Assembly: GCF_900142955.1 (NCBI RefSeq)
Contig: NZ_FRCP01000005.1
Span: 124,001 to 188,000, forward strand
Source of the DNA: Anaerosporobacter mobilis DSM 15930
GTDB lineage: Bacteria > Bacillota > Clostridia > Lachnospirales > Lachnospiraceae
Direction of reading: 5' to 3'
DNA length: 64,000 nucleotides
The notes beneath the pieces were generated by a model. It was given only the letters and a program-made list of their open reading frames with translations, ran no database searches and was not told the origin of the DNA. The first letter of the stretch is position 1; each line of letters starts with the position of its first letter. The translations under genes were made by a program, and so were the position numbers. This document shows positions 1 through 9,139 of this stretch, piece after piece.

Positions 1-71
1 TTATACCTAGCATTTTTTTTATATTAATAGTAAAATGGGTGTATTATTAAAATATATAGAGGAGGGTTCGT

Positions 72-1631
72 ATGCCAAACACCTTTGCAGCTATAGATGT
101 TGGATCAAATGAAGTATCTATGAAAATATTCGAAGTATCTAAAAAATATGGAATTAAAGAACTTGATCATGTACGTCATACAATCGAACTTGGTTCAGAT
201 ACCTATACAAACGGCAAGATAAGCCATGCGCTGGTAAATGAACTCTGCCAAGTTTTACAGAGCTTCACAAAGAAAATGAGGGAATACCAAGTAGAGGATT
301 ATACGGCGTGCGCAACAAGTGCACTCCGAGAAGCAGTTAATAATCTGCATATTATTGATCAGATTAAACTTACCTCAAAGTTAAAAGTTTCTATATTAAG
401 TAACTCGGAACAAAGATTCCTTCTTTACAAGGCAGTTGCCTTAAAAGAGCAACGTTTTAATCAAATAATTGAACATGGCACTGCTATTGTCGATGTGGGA
501 GCAGGAAGTATCCAGATTTCACTATTCAACAAAGGCTCTTTAATAACCACACAGAATATTAAGCTTGGTTCTCTTCGCATTCGTGAAATTCTATCTACTA
601 TGGAGAACCAGACAACAAACTTTAATAACCTTTTAGAAGAATATATTACCAATGACCTGCAGACATTCAAAGATTTTTTCTTATCAGATATTAACTTGCG
701 TAATATTATTGCGGTTGGAGATAATCTTAATGATTTGCTCCGATTTAAAAAACATTTGGAAAAAACAGAAGATCAAAAATTTCATTCAGAATCAAAAGAA
801 TCTCTAGATCGTAGTGGTTTCTATTCTCTGTATGCGAAATTATTATCTAGGAATTCAGGTCAGATAAGTAATTGCCTTCAGATGTCGAAAGAACAAGCTT
901 ACTTACTTGTTCCGACTGCTATGATTTACTACAAGATGTTTGAAGAAACCAAAGCTACTACTATGTGGATTCCCGGTGTAACTCTCACAGATGGCTTAGT
1001 AGTCGACTATGCCCAAAAGAAGCAAAAAGTAAATCCTACTCATGACTTTACATTAGATATTCTAAATGCCGCTAGAAATATAGCTAGGAGATACCATTGT
1101 AATCAATCACATATAAAAAATGTTGAATACATTGCATTAACACTGTTTGATAGTCTAACCAAACTACACGGTCTTAACAGTCGAGACCGTCTACTATTAC
1201 AAATTGCAGTTATTCTTCATAATTGTGGAGAATATATTAACTTAAATGCTGGTGCTATGAATTCTTACCATATTATTCTATCAACTGAGATCATAGGATT
1301 ATCCCATACAGAAAGGGAATTAATTGCATATCTAGTTCGTTTCAATATCGGTAGCTATCCAAAATACGAAGACATAAATAATAATTTTGATAAGGATACG
1401 TATATTAAGATATCCAAGTTATCAGCAATCTTTAGAATTGCTAACTCAATGGATAAGAGCCATAAACAGAAATTTTCCAACATCTCTGTTAATTATAGAG
1501 ATGGACAACTAACGATAATTGGTACTACTTTAGAAGATACCACACTAGAGCGTGGATTGTTCGAAAAAAAAGCAGAATTCTTTGAAGAAGTATATGGTAT
1601 TCGACCACAATTAAAACAACGTAGAAGTTAA
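72..1631 (+). CDS. ppx: Ppx/GppA family exopolyphosphatase
   Basis: This 519-residue protein belongs to the Ppx/GppA phosphatases of the actin/Hsp70 fold, which release phosphate from polyphosphate or hydrolyse pppGpp. The phosphate-binding motifs are visible: AIDVGS near residue 7, ATSALRE at 81-87 and DVGAGS at 141-146. A C-terminal helical HD-like region (about 330-500) follows; its usual HD pair reads HN, so that part may be non-catalytic. The start is fixed by GAGGAGG nine bases upstream. The next gene is polyphosphate kinase 50 bases downstream on the same strand, which favours a polyphosphate role over a pure pppGpp role, although the two activities cannot be separated from sequence. 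Confidence 0.93.
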   Translation: MPNTFAAIDVGSNEVSMKIFEVSKKYGIKELDHVRHTIELGSDTYTNGKISHALVNELCQVLQSFTKKMREYQVEDYTACATSALREAVNNLHIIDQIKLTSKLKVSILSNSEQRFLLYKAVALKEQRFNQIIEHGTAIVDVGAGSIQISLFNKGSLITTQNIKLGSLRIREILSTMENQTTNFNNLLEEYITNDLQTFKDFFLSDINLRNIIAVGDNLNDLLRFKKHLEKTEDQKFHSESKESLDRSGFYSLYAKLLSRNSGQISNCLQMSKEQAYLLVPTAMIYYKMFEETKATTMWIPGVTLTDGLVVDYAQKKQKVNPTHDFTLDILNAARNIARRYHCNQSHIKNVEYIALTLFDSLTKLHGLNSRDRLLLQIAVILHNCGEYINLNAGAMNSYHIILSTEIIGLSHTERELIAYLVRFNIGSYPKYEDINNNFDKDTYIKISKLSAIFRIANSMDKSHKQKFSNISVNYRDGQLTIIGTTLEDTTLERGLFEKKAEFFEEVYGIRPQLKQRRS

Positions 1632-1681
1632 CTAAGATACACTGAATAGAAACGTTAACTACAAAGAAAGGACGGATGAAT

Positions 1682-3814
1682 ATGAGCACTACGAAAATCA
1701 ATTATCATAAACCGGCTTACTATTCCAACCGAGAATTAAGCTGGATTGAATTTAATTATCGTGTTCTTAGCGAAGCAAGGGATAAAACCCTCCCATTATT
1801 AGAGCGCTTAAAATTCCTTAGTATTACCGCTTCAAACTTAGATGAATTCTTTATGATTCGTGTGGCTTCCCTTAAGGATATGGTAAATGCTAATTATACA
1901 AAACCTGACATTGCTGGCTTATCACCCAAGGAACAGCTTGATCAGATTACAATAAAAACTCACGAATTGGTAACTATCCAATACAATACCTTTAATCGTT
2001 CATTTATTCCTCAACTTAAGCAAAACAACATTCAAATTATTACGCAATATGAAGATTTGGACAGCTCGCAAAGCAATTACGTAGATCAATATTTCCAAAC
2101 TGATGTGTATCCTGTATTGACTCCGATGGCTGTGGATTCTTCCAGACCATTTCCTCTAATCCGTAATAAATCGTTGAATATTGGTGCTTTAATTTGTGAC
2201 AAGAAATCATCAGTTGCTTATGACTTTGCAACTGTTCAAGTCCCAGCTGTGCTTCCTCGTGTCGTACAGATTCCTTCATCTAACCCTGAAGTAACAACGT
2301 TAATTCTTCTTGAGCAAATAATCGAAAAGAATATTAATAAATTATTCTTAAATTATGATGTTGTCTGCGCTTACCCTTATCGTGTTATGCGTAATGCTGA
2401 CTTAACAATTGATGAAGATGAGGCTGCTGACCTTCTAATTGAAATCCAGAAGCAGCTTAAGAAACGTCAATGGGGGGAGGCAATCAAATTAGAAGTTGAA
2501 GATAAAATGGATAAACGCCTTCTAAAGATTCTTCGTAAGGAACTTCGAATCAAAGAAGAAGATATCTATTCTGTGAATGGTCCACTAGATTTAACATTTT
2601 TAATGAAAATCTATGGACTAGATGGATTTGACCATCTCAAAAAACCAAAATATATTCCTCAGCCAGTAAAGTCACTTAATCACGAAGAAGGTCTATTTAC
2701 TCAAATTAGAAGAAATGATATCTTACTCTTTCATCCCTATCAGACCTTCGATCCGGTTGTAGAGTTTGTACGCCAAGCTGCAAAAGACCCTAATGTTTTA
2801 GCAATTAAACAAACCTTATATCGTGTAAGTAGTCATTCCCCTATCATCGCTTCGTTAGCAGAAGCTGCTGAAAACGGAAAGCAAGTGTCCGTACTTGTAG
2901 AATTAAAGGCACGATTTGATGAAGAAAATAATATCATCTGGGCAAAGAAACTTGAAAAGGCCGGTTGCCACGTAATCTATGGTCTTGTAGGGCTTAAAAC
3001 ACATAGCAAAATTACTCTAGTTGTAAGAAAAGAAGAAGACGGGATTCGTCGTTATGTTCATCTTGGTACGGGTAACTACAACGATTCTACAGCTAAATTG
3101 TATACTGACATGGGATTATTAACCTGCTCCGCTCCAATTGGCGAAGATGCTACTGCAGTATTCAACATGTTATCTGGTTATTCGGAACCACTAAGTTGGA
3201 ATAAATTAACCTTGGCACCACTATGGCTACGTGATAAATTCCTTGAATTAATAAAACGTGAAACACTCCATGCCAAAAACGGAGAGAAAGCCCATATTAT
3301 TGCTAAGATGAATTCCCTTTGTGATGCTGATATTATTGCTGCTCTTTACGAAGCAAGTAACGCGGGGGTAAAAATCGAATTAATCATACGTGGCATCTGT
3401 TGTTTGAAAGTAGGTGTAGAAAGCGTCTCTGAGAATATTACCGTTCGTTCGATTGTAGGTAATTTCCTTGAACATGCTAGAATCTTCTACTTCTATAATA
3501 GTGGATATGAAGAGGTATATATGGGAAGTGCTGACTGGATGCCTCGTAACTTAGATAAACGTGTAGAAATCCTCTTCCCAGTTGAAGATGAGAATCTGCA
3601 AACCGAAGTTAAGAATATCTTAGATATACAACTTCACGATACCGTTAAAGCGCACATATTAAAACCAGATGGTAGTTATGAAAAAGTTGATAAGCGGGGA
3701 AAAGCTAGGTTGAACTCGCAAGAATTCTTCTGTGAACAAGCGATGAAAGAGGCTCATGATACTCCTGCTACACATGATCGCAGAACTTTCGAGCCGATAG
3801 AAAGTGATTCGTAA
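1682..3814 (+). CDS. ppk: Polyphosphate kinase 1
   Basis: A 710-residue PPK1, the usual family length. It reversibly transfers the terminal phosphate of ATP to polyphosphate. The N-terminal domain begins with YSNRELSWIEFNYRVL, and the two phospholipase-D-like catalytic domains follow. The autophosphorylated histidine lies in GLKTHSKI (His about 441), followed by RRYVHLGTGNYN. An in-frame ATG exists at 1676, but AAAGGA at 1667-1672 leaves only three bases before it, while the ATG at 1682 has nine bases of spacing, so I chose 1682. It probably forms an operon with ppx; pairing a polymerising and a degrading enzyme is common. A strong hairpin follows the gene. Confidence 0.96.
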   Translation: MSTTKINYHKPAYYSNRELSWIEFNYRVLSEARDKTLPLLERLKFLSITASNLDEFFMIRVASLKDMVNANYTKPDIAGLSPKEQLDQITIKTHELVTIQYNTFNRSFIPQLKQNNIQIITQYEDLDSSQSNYVDQYFQTDVYPVLTPMAVDSSRPFPLIRNKSLNIGALICDKKSSVAYDFATVQVPAVLPRVVQIPSSNPEVTTLILLEQIIEKNINKLFLNYDVVCAYPYRVMRNADLTIDEDEAADLLIEIQKQLKKRQWGEAIKLEVEDKMDKRLLKILRKELRIKEEDIYSVNGPLDLTFLMKIYGLDGFDHLKKPKYIPQPVKSLNHEEGLFTQIRRNDILLFHPYQTFDPVVEFVRQAAKDPNVLAIKQTLYRVSSHSPIIASLAEAAENGKQVSVLVELKARFDEENNIIWAKKLEKAGCHVIYGLVGLKTHSKITLVVRKEEDGIRRYVHLGTGNYNDSTAKLYTDMGLLTCSAPIGEDATAVFNMLSGYSEPLSWNKLTLAPLWLRDKFLELIKRETLHAKNGEKAHIIAKMNSLCDADIIAALYEASNAGVKIELIIRGICCLKVGVESVSENITVRSIVGNFLEHARIFYFYNSGYEEVYMGSADWMPRNLDKRVEILFPVEDENLQTEVKNILDIQLHDTVKAHILKPDGSYEKVDKRGKARLNSQEFFCEQAMKEAHDTPATHDRRTFEPIESDS

Positions 3815-3837
3815 ACTAAACTATCCCTAGAACTTAA

Positions 3838-3887
3838 AAATTGCCACAAAAGGTATCATTATTTTTGATTACTTTTTGTGGCAATTT
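3838..3887. terminator. Bidirectional terminator between ppk and the SHOCT gene
   Basis: Perfect 14-bp arms, AAATTGCCACAAAA (3838-3851) and TTTTGTGGCAATTT (3874-3887), enclose a 22-base AT-rich loop. A-rich and T-rich flanks let it work for ppk (+) and for the convergent gene ending at 3945 (-). Confidence 0.85.
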
Positions 3888-3944
3888 ATTCTGTATTTGT
3901 CATAAGTTGTATATTATATGTCTATCATTATTATAAACATTCAA

Positions 3945-4301
3945 TTAAATATCTTCTAGTATTTCCTTACGCTTCTGCTGATATTCTTCTCCAGTCACTA
4001 GTCCTTCGTCATATAAACTTTGCAGTTCTTTCATTCTTTCTTCAGTACTCTTTCTTTGTCTTGTTGTATTCATCTGCATATCATCATCAATCGTAATCTC
4101 ATGTGAAGCAATTCCCTTATCTGTAAAAGCATTAATTCCTTGTGTAATAGTCATAATAATCGCAATCAACGTCCATATTAATCCGAAGGCTCCGAAAATT
4201 GGAATAATGGTAAAGAATCCTATAAAGCAAAAAATTAGCCCACAAAAAAATCCCGCCATCGATTGTCCTTTACTTGGTTTAACTCTTACTCTTTTACTCA
4301 T
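3945..4301 (-). CDS. Small membrane protein with C-terminal SHOCT domain
   Basis: 118 residues. A basic N-terminus (SKRVRVKPSKGQ) is followed by two closely spaced hydrophobic segments, about residues 16-36 and 38-56. A polar linker follows, and then a C-terminal SHOCT motif (RMKELQSLYDEGLVTGEEY then a basic helix). SHOCT domains are short helical modules thought to mediate oligomerisation; the protein's function is unknown. AGGAGG lies six bases before the ATG. It sits alone between two terminators, downstream of efp but separated from it by a hairpin, so it probably has its own promoter. Confidence 0.8.
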   Translation of the reverse strand: MSKRVRVKPSKGQSMAGFFCGLIFCFIGFFTIIPIFGAFGLIWTLIAIIMTITQGINAFTDKGIASHEITIDDDMQMNTTRQRKSTEERMKELQSLYDEGLVTGEEYQQKRKEILEDI

Positions 4302-4322
4302 ACCAACCTCCTAACATCAAAT

Positions 4323-4371
4323 AAAAGCGCAACCCTTTGAAAACACTAGATTTTCTTAGTTTTGCGCTTTT
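4323..4371 (-). terminator. Terminator downstream of efp
   Basis: Arms AAAAGCGCAA (4323-4332) and TTGCGCTTTT (4362-4371) pair perfectly, with further partial pairing inside. On the - strand the stem ends in TTTTAT, directly after the efp stop, so it ends the yqeG-aroQ-pepP-efp transcript. Confidence 0.85.
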
Positions 4372-4388
4372 GTTATTTCGATCGTGAA

Positions 4389-4946
4389 TTACACTCTCTT
4401 TAAATATTCTCCAGTACGTGTATCGATGCTGATTTTATCTCCTTGATTAACGAATAATGGAACATAAATTGTAGCACCTGTTTCAACTGTTGCAGGCTTT
4501 GTAGCACCTGTAGCTGTATCACCTTTAACACCTGGTTCTGTTTCAGTGATTTCAAGTTCAACAAATAGAGGTGGTTCAATAGCGTACACATCTCCATTAT
4601 GAGAACACATTTTAACCATATCGTTTTCTTTAACGAATTTTAATGAATCCCCTACTTGATCTTCACTCATACCAATTTGATCATATGATTCTACATCCAT
4701 GAAGTGGAACAAATCACCATCTGAATATAAATATTGCATATCTTTTCTTTCGATGTGAGCTTGAGGACACTTTTCAGTTGGTCTGAAAGTCTTTTCAACT
4801 ACACCACCATTTTTAATATTTCTTAATTTTGTTCTAACAAACGCAGCACCTTTACCAGGTTTAACATGTTGGAATTCGATTACTTGATAGATTCCATTAT
4901 CTAATTCGATAGTCAAGCCGTTTCTAAAATCGCCTGCTGATACCAT
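4389..4946 (-). CDS. efp: Elongation factor P
   Basis: 185 residues, the standard EF-P length, with the KOW-like N-terminal domain and two OB domains. EF-P binds ribosomes stalled at proline runs and promotes peptide bond formation. The tip loop of domain I reads KPGKGAAF, with Lys32 where many bacteria carry a modification; no modifying enzyme is seen in the window. The C-terminal signature GDKISIDTRTGEYLKRV is intact. AAGGAGG precedes the ATG. It is the last gene of a yqeG-aroQ-pepP-efp cluster typical of Firmicutes and is followed by a terminator. Confidence 0.98.
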   Translation of the reverse strand: MVSAGDFRNGLTIELDNGIYQVIEFQHVKPGKGAAFVRTKLRNIKNGGVVEKTFRPTEKCPQAHIERKDMQYLYSDGDLFHFMDVESYDQIGMSEDQVGDSLKFVKENDMVKMCSHNGDVYAIEPPLFVELEITETEPGVKGDTATGATKPATVETGATIYVPLFVNQGDKISIDTRTGEYLKRV

Positions 4947-5098
4947 TATGATATTCCTCCTTAATGCTTTTGCATATCTAACGTTCTGTTGCGTAAAGCA
5001 ACAGATAACCCGTGATAACCCATATTATCAACTTTATTAAGTTTATAATATTATTCGCTATTTTTCAACTGTTTTTTTTCAGTATTACAAAATTTTAA

Positions 5099-6166
5099 CT
5101 ATAATTCAATTAATTGTTTCTCAGAATGTGTAAAGTTAATATGTCCATCTTCTGTAACAACTACTAAATCTTCGATACGTACACCACCAAAGTTTTCGAT
5201 ATAGATACCAGGCTCAACTGTTTCTGTTACATTAGCTAAGATAACACTTTCTTCTGAAGCAGAGAATCTAGGGTCTTCGTGAATGTATAAACCAACACTA
5301 TGTCCAAGACCATGTCCAAAGCATCCTTTGTATTTAGTCGAATCAATAATATCTCTAGCAATTTTATCGATATCTTTTCCTACTACGCCTGCATGAATTG
5401 CATCAAGAGCTTCTAATTGCGCTTTTAATACAGTATTGTAAACATTTTTTTGCTCTTCAGATGCCTTACCAACAACAATTGTTCTTGTCATATCGGAACA
5501 ATAACCATTGTAGATACAGCCAAAATCCATTGTTAAGAAGTCACCAAGTTCAATCTTCTTAGCAGATGGTGTAGCATGACACATAGAAGAATTCACACCG
5601 GAAGCAACGATTGAATCAAAGCTTAGCCCCTGAGCCCCATTGGTTTTCATGAAGAATTCTAGGTATGCAGCCACTTCTAATTCTGTCATACCTGGTTTGA
5701 TAACTTCTAGAATCTTAGTAAATGCAATATCGCCAATGTGTTCTGCCATCTTAATGTTCTCAAGCTCTTCTGCTGTTTTGACAATTCGTAATTTAGTTAA
5801 TGCATCCTTAACAGGAACCATTTCTTTTTTGTGAAGTTTTTCATTCAAACTACTGTAACTTGCATATAAAAGATTGTCATCTTCAAATCCAAGTCTTTCA
5901 ATTTTGTCCGTATCTAGTAGGTCATTGATTGCGGCTGTGTAACCACCTTTACCAATTTCAATAACTTCAAACCCATTGCTTTCGCTATTTGCTTGGATTG
6001 TATAACGGAAATCTGTTAAGATAACAAATCGATTTCTTGATACATAAAGATATCCTGTAGCTCCAGTAAAGCCGCTTATATAGCGCATATTATATCCATC
6101 TGATACTAAAACTGCATCTAGATTTAATTCATTTAAAACATTGATAACTCTTTCTTTAATATTCAT
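5099..6166 (-). CDS. pepP: M24-family Xaa-Pro aminopeptidase
   Basis: 355 residues: an N-terminal creatinase-like domain (about 1-125) and a C-terminal pita-bread M24 metallopeptidase domain. The five metal ligands are all visible: Asp in TMDFGCIYNG, Asp in YCSDMTRT, His in GHGLGHSVGL, Glu in VEPGIYI and Glu in GVRIEDLV. It removes an N-terminal residue preceding proline. An upstream in-frame ATG (6181) overlaps the GGAGGA ribosome site, so the start is placed at 6166 (MNIKERV). It lies directly upstream of efp in the conserved cluster; a PepQ-type dipeptidase role cannot be excluded. Confidence 0.94.
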   Translation of the reverse strand: MNIKERVINVLNELNLDAVLVSDGYNMRYISGFTGATGYLYVSRNRFVILTDFRYTIQANSESNGFEVIEIGKGGYTAAINDLLDTDKIERLGFEDDNLLYASYSSLNEKLHKKEMVPVKDALTKLRIVKTAEELENIKMAEHIGDIAFTKILEVIKPGMTELEVAAYLEFFMKTNGAQGLSFDSIVASGVNSSMCHATPSAKKIELGDFLTMDFGCIYNGYCSDMTRTIVVGKASEEQKNVYNTVLKAQLEALDAIHAGVVGKDIDKIARDIIDSTKYKGCFGHGLGHSVGLYIHEDPRFSASEESVILANVTETVEPGIYIENFGGVRIEDLVVVTEDGHINFTHSEKQLIEL

Positions 6167-6199
6167 TAGTATTTCCTCCATCGTAAAAAATTATGTTAG

Positions 6200-6643
6200 T
6201 TACTTTTGACTTGATATCATAGATTTAATTGCTTCCACTGCATATAAGTAACCATTTAATCCCAAGCCTACTATCTGTCCTGTACAAGCAGGTGCAGTCA
6301 CTGATACATGACGAAACTCTTCTCTTTTGTGTACATTCGAGATATGTACTTCTATCTTAGGCATTTCAACAGATGCTAACGCATCACAGATTGCATAACT
6401 ATAATGCGTATAGGCTCCTGGATTGATAATTATACCATCCATCTCTTCAAAATATGCTTTTTGAATACGATCAATTATTTCGCCTTCTCCATTACTTTGA
6501 AAGGTTTCTATCTCAATTCCTTCTTCTTTAGCCTTTTGCTCTAACATCTTTAATAGTTTAGCAAATCCCTCTTGCCCATAGATTTCCTTTTCACGTATAC
6601 CAATAAAGTTAATATTAGGCCCATTAATGATTAGAATTCTCAT
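6200..6643 (-). CDS. aroQ: Type II 3-dehydroquinate dehydratase
   Basis: 147 residues, the usual size of the small dodecameric type II enzyme, which converts 3-dehydroquinate to 3-dehydroshikimate in the shikimate pathway. Signature segments are INGPNINFIGIREKEIYG at the N-terminus (catalytic Tyr), NPGAYTHYSYAICDAL (substrate loop) and EVHISNVHKREEFRHVS (catalytic His). The frame is open for 36 codons further upstream, inside yqeG, but the family N-terminus and AAGGATGG place the start at 6643. It overlaps the end of yqeG by 20 bases, which suggests translational coupling. Confidence 0.96.
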   Translation of the reverse strand: MRILIINGPNINFIGIREKEIYGQEGFAKLLKMLEQKAKEEGIEIETFQSNGEGEIIDRIQKAYFEEMDGIIINPGAYTHYSYAICDALASVEMPKIEVHISNVHKREEFRHVSVTAPACTGQIVGLGLNGYLYAVEAIKSMISSQK

Positions 6644-7163
6644 AATTACTACCATCCTTATGTTTGTTTGATAAGTGTTTTCTATAGTAATGTAACACAA
6701 TACGCTCAAGATATCTCTTAAGCACAATTTGTATTTCTTCTTTCGAGTCAATTGGTTTTGCCAAATACGAAGTCATTCCTGCCCGTTTTGCACCATATAC
6801 ATCTGTAAACAACTGATCTCCAACAAAGATCGAATTCTTTGGTGTTGTTCCCATTAACTCCATTGCTTTGAAGTAATTCTTAGTACTAGGTTTATGTGCA
6901 TTGTAAATATAATTAGCTTGAATATCTTTATTAAATCTTTCTACTCGGTCTTTTTGATTATTTGAAATTAAACATACAGAGAAGCCAATTTCTCTTAATT
7001 TAACAAATAGATTTTTAGCACGTTCTGTAGCATCCGCACCATGCTCAACAAGTGTGTTATCGATGTCGAACAAGATTCCCCTATATCCCATATCAAATAA
7101 TGTTTTAAAGTCAATTGAATATGCACTGTCCACATATTCATCTGGATAAAATTTCTCTAGCAT
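6624..7163 (-). CDS. yqeG: YqeG-family HAD phosphatase
   Basis: 179 residues of the HAD superfamily, subfamily IIIA (YqeG). HAD motifs in order: FDIDNTLV near residue 32 (nucleophile Asp and acid/base Asp), LISNNQ, the Lys in NAHKPS, and VGDQLFTD. The substrate is not established; homologues act on phosphorylated sugars or lipid phosphates. GGAG lies six bases from the ATG. It is the first gene of the yqeG-aroQ-pepP-efp operon; a sigma-A-like promoter lies about 90 bases upstream. Confidence 0.93.
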   Translation of the reverse strand: MLEKFYPDEYVDSAYSIDFKTLFDMGYRGILFDIDNTLVEHGADATERAKNLFVKLREIGFSVCLISNNQKDRVERFNKDIQANYIYNAHKPSTKNYFKAMELMGTTPKNSIFVGDQLFTDVYGAKRAGMTSYLAKPIDSKEEIQIVLKRYLERIVLHYYRKHLSNKHKDGSNYENSNH

Positions 7164-7249
7164 TGAAAACTCCTATCTTTTAGTAGAAATTAAGTTACAA
7201 CTAAGGTAACCTTAACCTTGTATTAAAGGCTTTGTGCAAGCTACCATAT

Positions 7250-7278
7250 ATTATAACAATTAATCCTCATTAACTCAA
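7250..7278 (-). promoter_or_regulatory. Promoter of the yqeG-aroQ-pepP-efp operon
   Basis: On the - strand, TTGAGT, 17 bases, then TATAAT. The -35 box overlaps the last codons of the upstream nucleotidyltransferase gene. The leader holds an odd-centred palindrome, TAAGGTAACCTTA, at about 7202-7214. Confidence 0.75.
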
Positions 7279-8069
7279 GGTAGCAAATTATATTTTACAA
7301 TAAATTTGGACATGTTCTCCGTTAATTGATTAAGATAATACATTGCTTTATCTTCATTTGATAGATTCTCTAGTAGATTTGAAATATCGTCAATGTTGCT
7401 TGGTAGATACGTACAGTGGTCAATCGCAATGGTAATCATACGTTTTTCGCCTGGATGTAACATCTCATTCGCAGCAAATATCAAATCAAAATACGTTGCT
7501 ATATATTCTGTAACTCTATGGTTAACACTTACCATGTCTTTTCTCTTATATGCTTTTTTTATTTGCTCATCATATGATGGAATATGCCCCGTTAGTAGTT
7601 GATAATTCTTATTAATGATATTTTTCTTTAGGACACTAGGATAAGCAATATTAAATCTTTCTTTTAATTTTGAATATACTTCTTCTTTTTCATACAAAAC
7701 AATACTCGACATTAGGTTGCTCCACATACATGTAGTATATCCATTATTCGCATTTCCATTAAATACAGTAGCTTCTAATTGCTCTTCAAACAAACAACGA
7801 TCACGATAAATAAGTTCAATAACAGTACCCGAATTCAAGATACAATCATCCTCTTCTTCCCAATATGTATTCGTCATTTCTATGTATTTGCAATATTTTT
7901 TCAAGATAGCTTCTCTCGTTATAGCCGGCACTGGATTATCACAATATACATAAACATCATAATCCGAGTCTTCATCCTTATAGCCAGAAGCTCTTGATCC
8001 TCCTAATGTTATTGCTGTTATTTCTGGTAACTGTGATAATTCATATACCAAATCTTTGATTTTTTCCAT
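7275..8069 (-). CDS. Nucleotidyltransferase-domain protein (DUF4037-like)
   Basis: 264 residues with an N-terminal minimal nucleotidyltransferase fold: GGSRASGYKDEDSDYDVYVY (about 23-42) gives the GS motif and the DxD metal ligands, and a later Glu (GTVIELIYRD) fits the third carboxylate. The C-terminal two thirds is helical and resembles the DUF4037 partner found in standalone nucleotidyltransferases and some aminoglycoside-modifying enzymes. The substrate is unknown. AAGGGG precedes the ATG, and a good promoter with a palindromic -10 region lies upstream. Its stop overlaps the promoter of the next operon. Confidence 0.8.
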   Translation of the reverse strand: MEKIKDLVYELSQLPEITAITLGGSRASGYKDEDSDYDVYVYCDNPVPAITREAILKKYCKYIEMTNTYWEEEDDCILNSGTVIELIYRDRCLFEEQLEATVFNGNANNGYTTCMWSNLMSSIVLYEKEEVYSKLKERFNIAYPSVLKKNIINKNYQLLTGHIPSYDEQIKKAYKRKDMVSVNHRVTEYIATYFDLIFAANEMLHPGEKRMITIAIDHCTYLPSNIDDISNLLENLSNEDKAMYYLNQLTENMSKFIVKYNLLP

Positions 8070-8187
8070 ATTGTAATACCCCTTCCATATTTTTTAGTTA
8101 TTCACGTAATTACTGAATATTCTCCTATTAAGTCAGTTAAAATGATCGAGAAATTCACTTAGTGGTTTATAATGTACTACTATATTA

Positions 8188-8216
8188 AATATACTACTTT
8201 TTAGTATAATTGTCAA
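8188..8216 (-). promoter_or_regulatory. Promoter of the nucleotidyltransferase gene, with palindromic -10
   Basis: TTGACA, 17 bases, TATATT on the - strand. The -10 sits in an odd-centred palindrome (TATATTTAATATA), and the short repeat AGTAGTAYAT occurs on both sides of it, which could be an operator. The operator idea is inference; no cognate regulator is adjacent. Confidence 0.65.
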
Positions 8217-8336
8217 TTTTCCACTATCATTATTCTAACTAAATATCCATCTCTTTCACACCCAAAAACTTAATGAATAGAATTTCCTATAACCACAATA
8301 TACTTAATTATATTGAATAGGAAAGAAGGAATTCTT

Positions 8337-9053
8337 TTGTCTTCACCTCCAATTATAGGCATTCTTGCTAACATAACATTCGCTGATTACCTTGGAACCG
8401 ATCACATGTATGTTAACGACGAATATGTTCTAGCTCTTGAAAAAGTCAACGCAGTACCGATTATTATCCCTCCAATTATGAGATACGAAATGCTTAACAC
8501 CTATGTAAACCTCTGTGATGGTTTTATATTAAGTGGTGGCGTAGATATTAATCCAATTTATTTTAACGAAGAACCTTCCACGAACCTTGGAACAGTAAAC
8601 AATAAACTAGATGCATTCCAAATCGCATTAACCAAGAAGATCCTCCGTAGCAGGAAACCAATACTCGCCATATGTCGGGGTATACAGTTACTTAATATAT
8701 GTCTGGGTGGAACGATTTATCAAGATATGGACGATATACCTAACAAAACGATCCTACATATGCAAAAATCTGAACGGTATCGTGGCATTCACAAAGTAGA
8801 TCTAGAACCTAATTCTAAATTATATGAATTGTTTGGGGATAGTATCTTCGTTAACAGCTATCATCATCAAGCAGTCGGCGTACCTGGTGTGAACCTTCAA
8901 GTAGTTGGTCGTAGTTCTGACAAGGTAATTGAAGCAATGGAAATCAAAGATTACCCCTATGGTATCGCTGTTCAGTGGCATCCGGAAATGATGTTTGCAC
9001 GTACTGAAGAGATGCGGGAGCTGTTTCAGTCGTTTGTTGAAGCTTGTACGTAA
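8337..9053 (+). CDS. Class I glutamine amidotransferase-like hydrolase (peptidase C26)
   Basis: 238 residues resembling gamma-glutamyl-GABA hydrolase (PuuD) and related C26 enzymes. Features: DGFILSGGVDINP (oxyanion strand), the nucleophile Cys in ILAICRGIQLLN, and the His/Glu pair in VQWHPEMMF. A TTG at 8313 could also open the frame, but AAGAAGGA at 8323-8330 sits inside that extension and directs initiation to the TTG at 8337 (MSSPPIIGI), which also matches the family N-terminus. It is a single gene, convergent with the 121-residue protein and separated from it by a hairpin. The natural substrate is not determinable here. Confidence 0.88.
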   Translation: MSSPPIIGILANITFADYLGTDHMYVNDEYVLALEKVNAVPIIIPPIMRYEMLNTYVNLCDGFILSGGVDINPIYFNEEPSTNLGTVNNKLDAFQIALTKKILRSRKPILAICRGIQLLNICLGGTIYQDMDDIPNKTILHMQKSERYRGIHKVDLEPNSKLYELFGDSIFVNSYHHQAVGVPGVNLQVVGRSSDKVIEAMEIKDYPYGIAVQWHPEMMFARTEEMRELFQSFVEACT

Positions 9054-9083
9054 AGTGATTGTCAATAATTAATTAAAGAAAAA

Positions 9084-9124
9084 ACCTCTAAACTGATGGT
9101 AGATATCCTACATCAATTTAGAGG
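9084..9124. terminator. Bidirectional terminator
   Basis: ACCTCTAAACTGATG (9084-9098) pairs with CATCAATTTAGAGGT (9110-9124) with one G-U position. It has A-rich flanks on the left and T-rich flanks on the right, and lies between two convergent genes. Confidence 0.8.
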
Positions 9125-9139
9125 TAAATTTTAGATTAT

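Noticed and set aside
3878..4096. A 72-codon open frame on the + strand behind ppk.
   Set aside because: It begins inside the terminator hairpin, lacks a ribosome site and overlaps the SHOCT gene.
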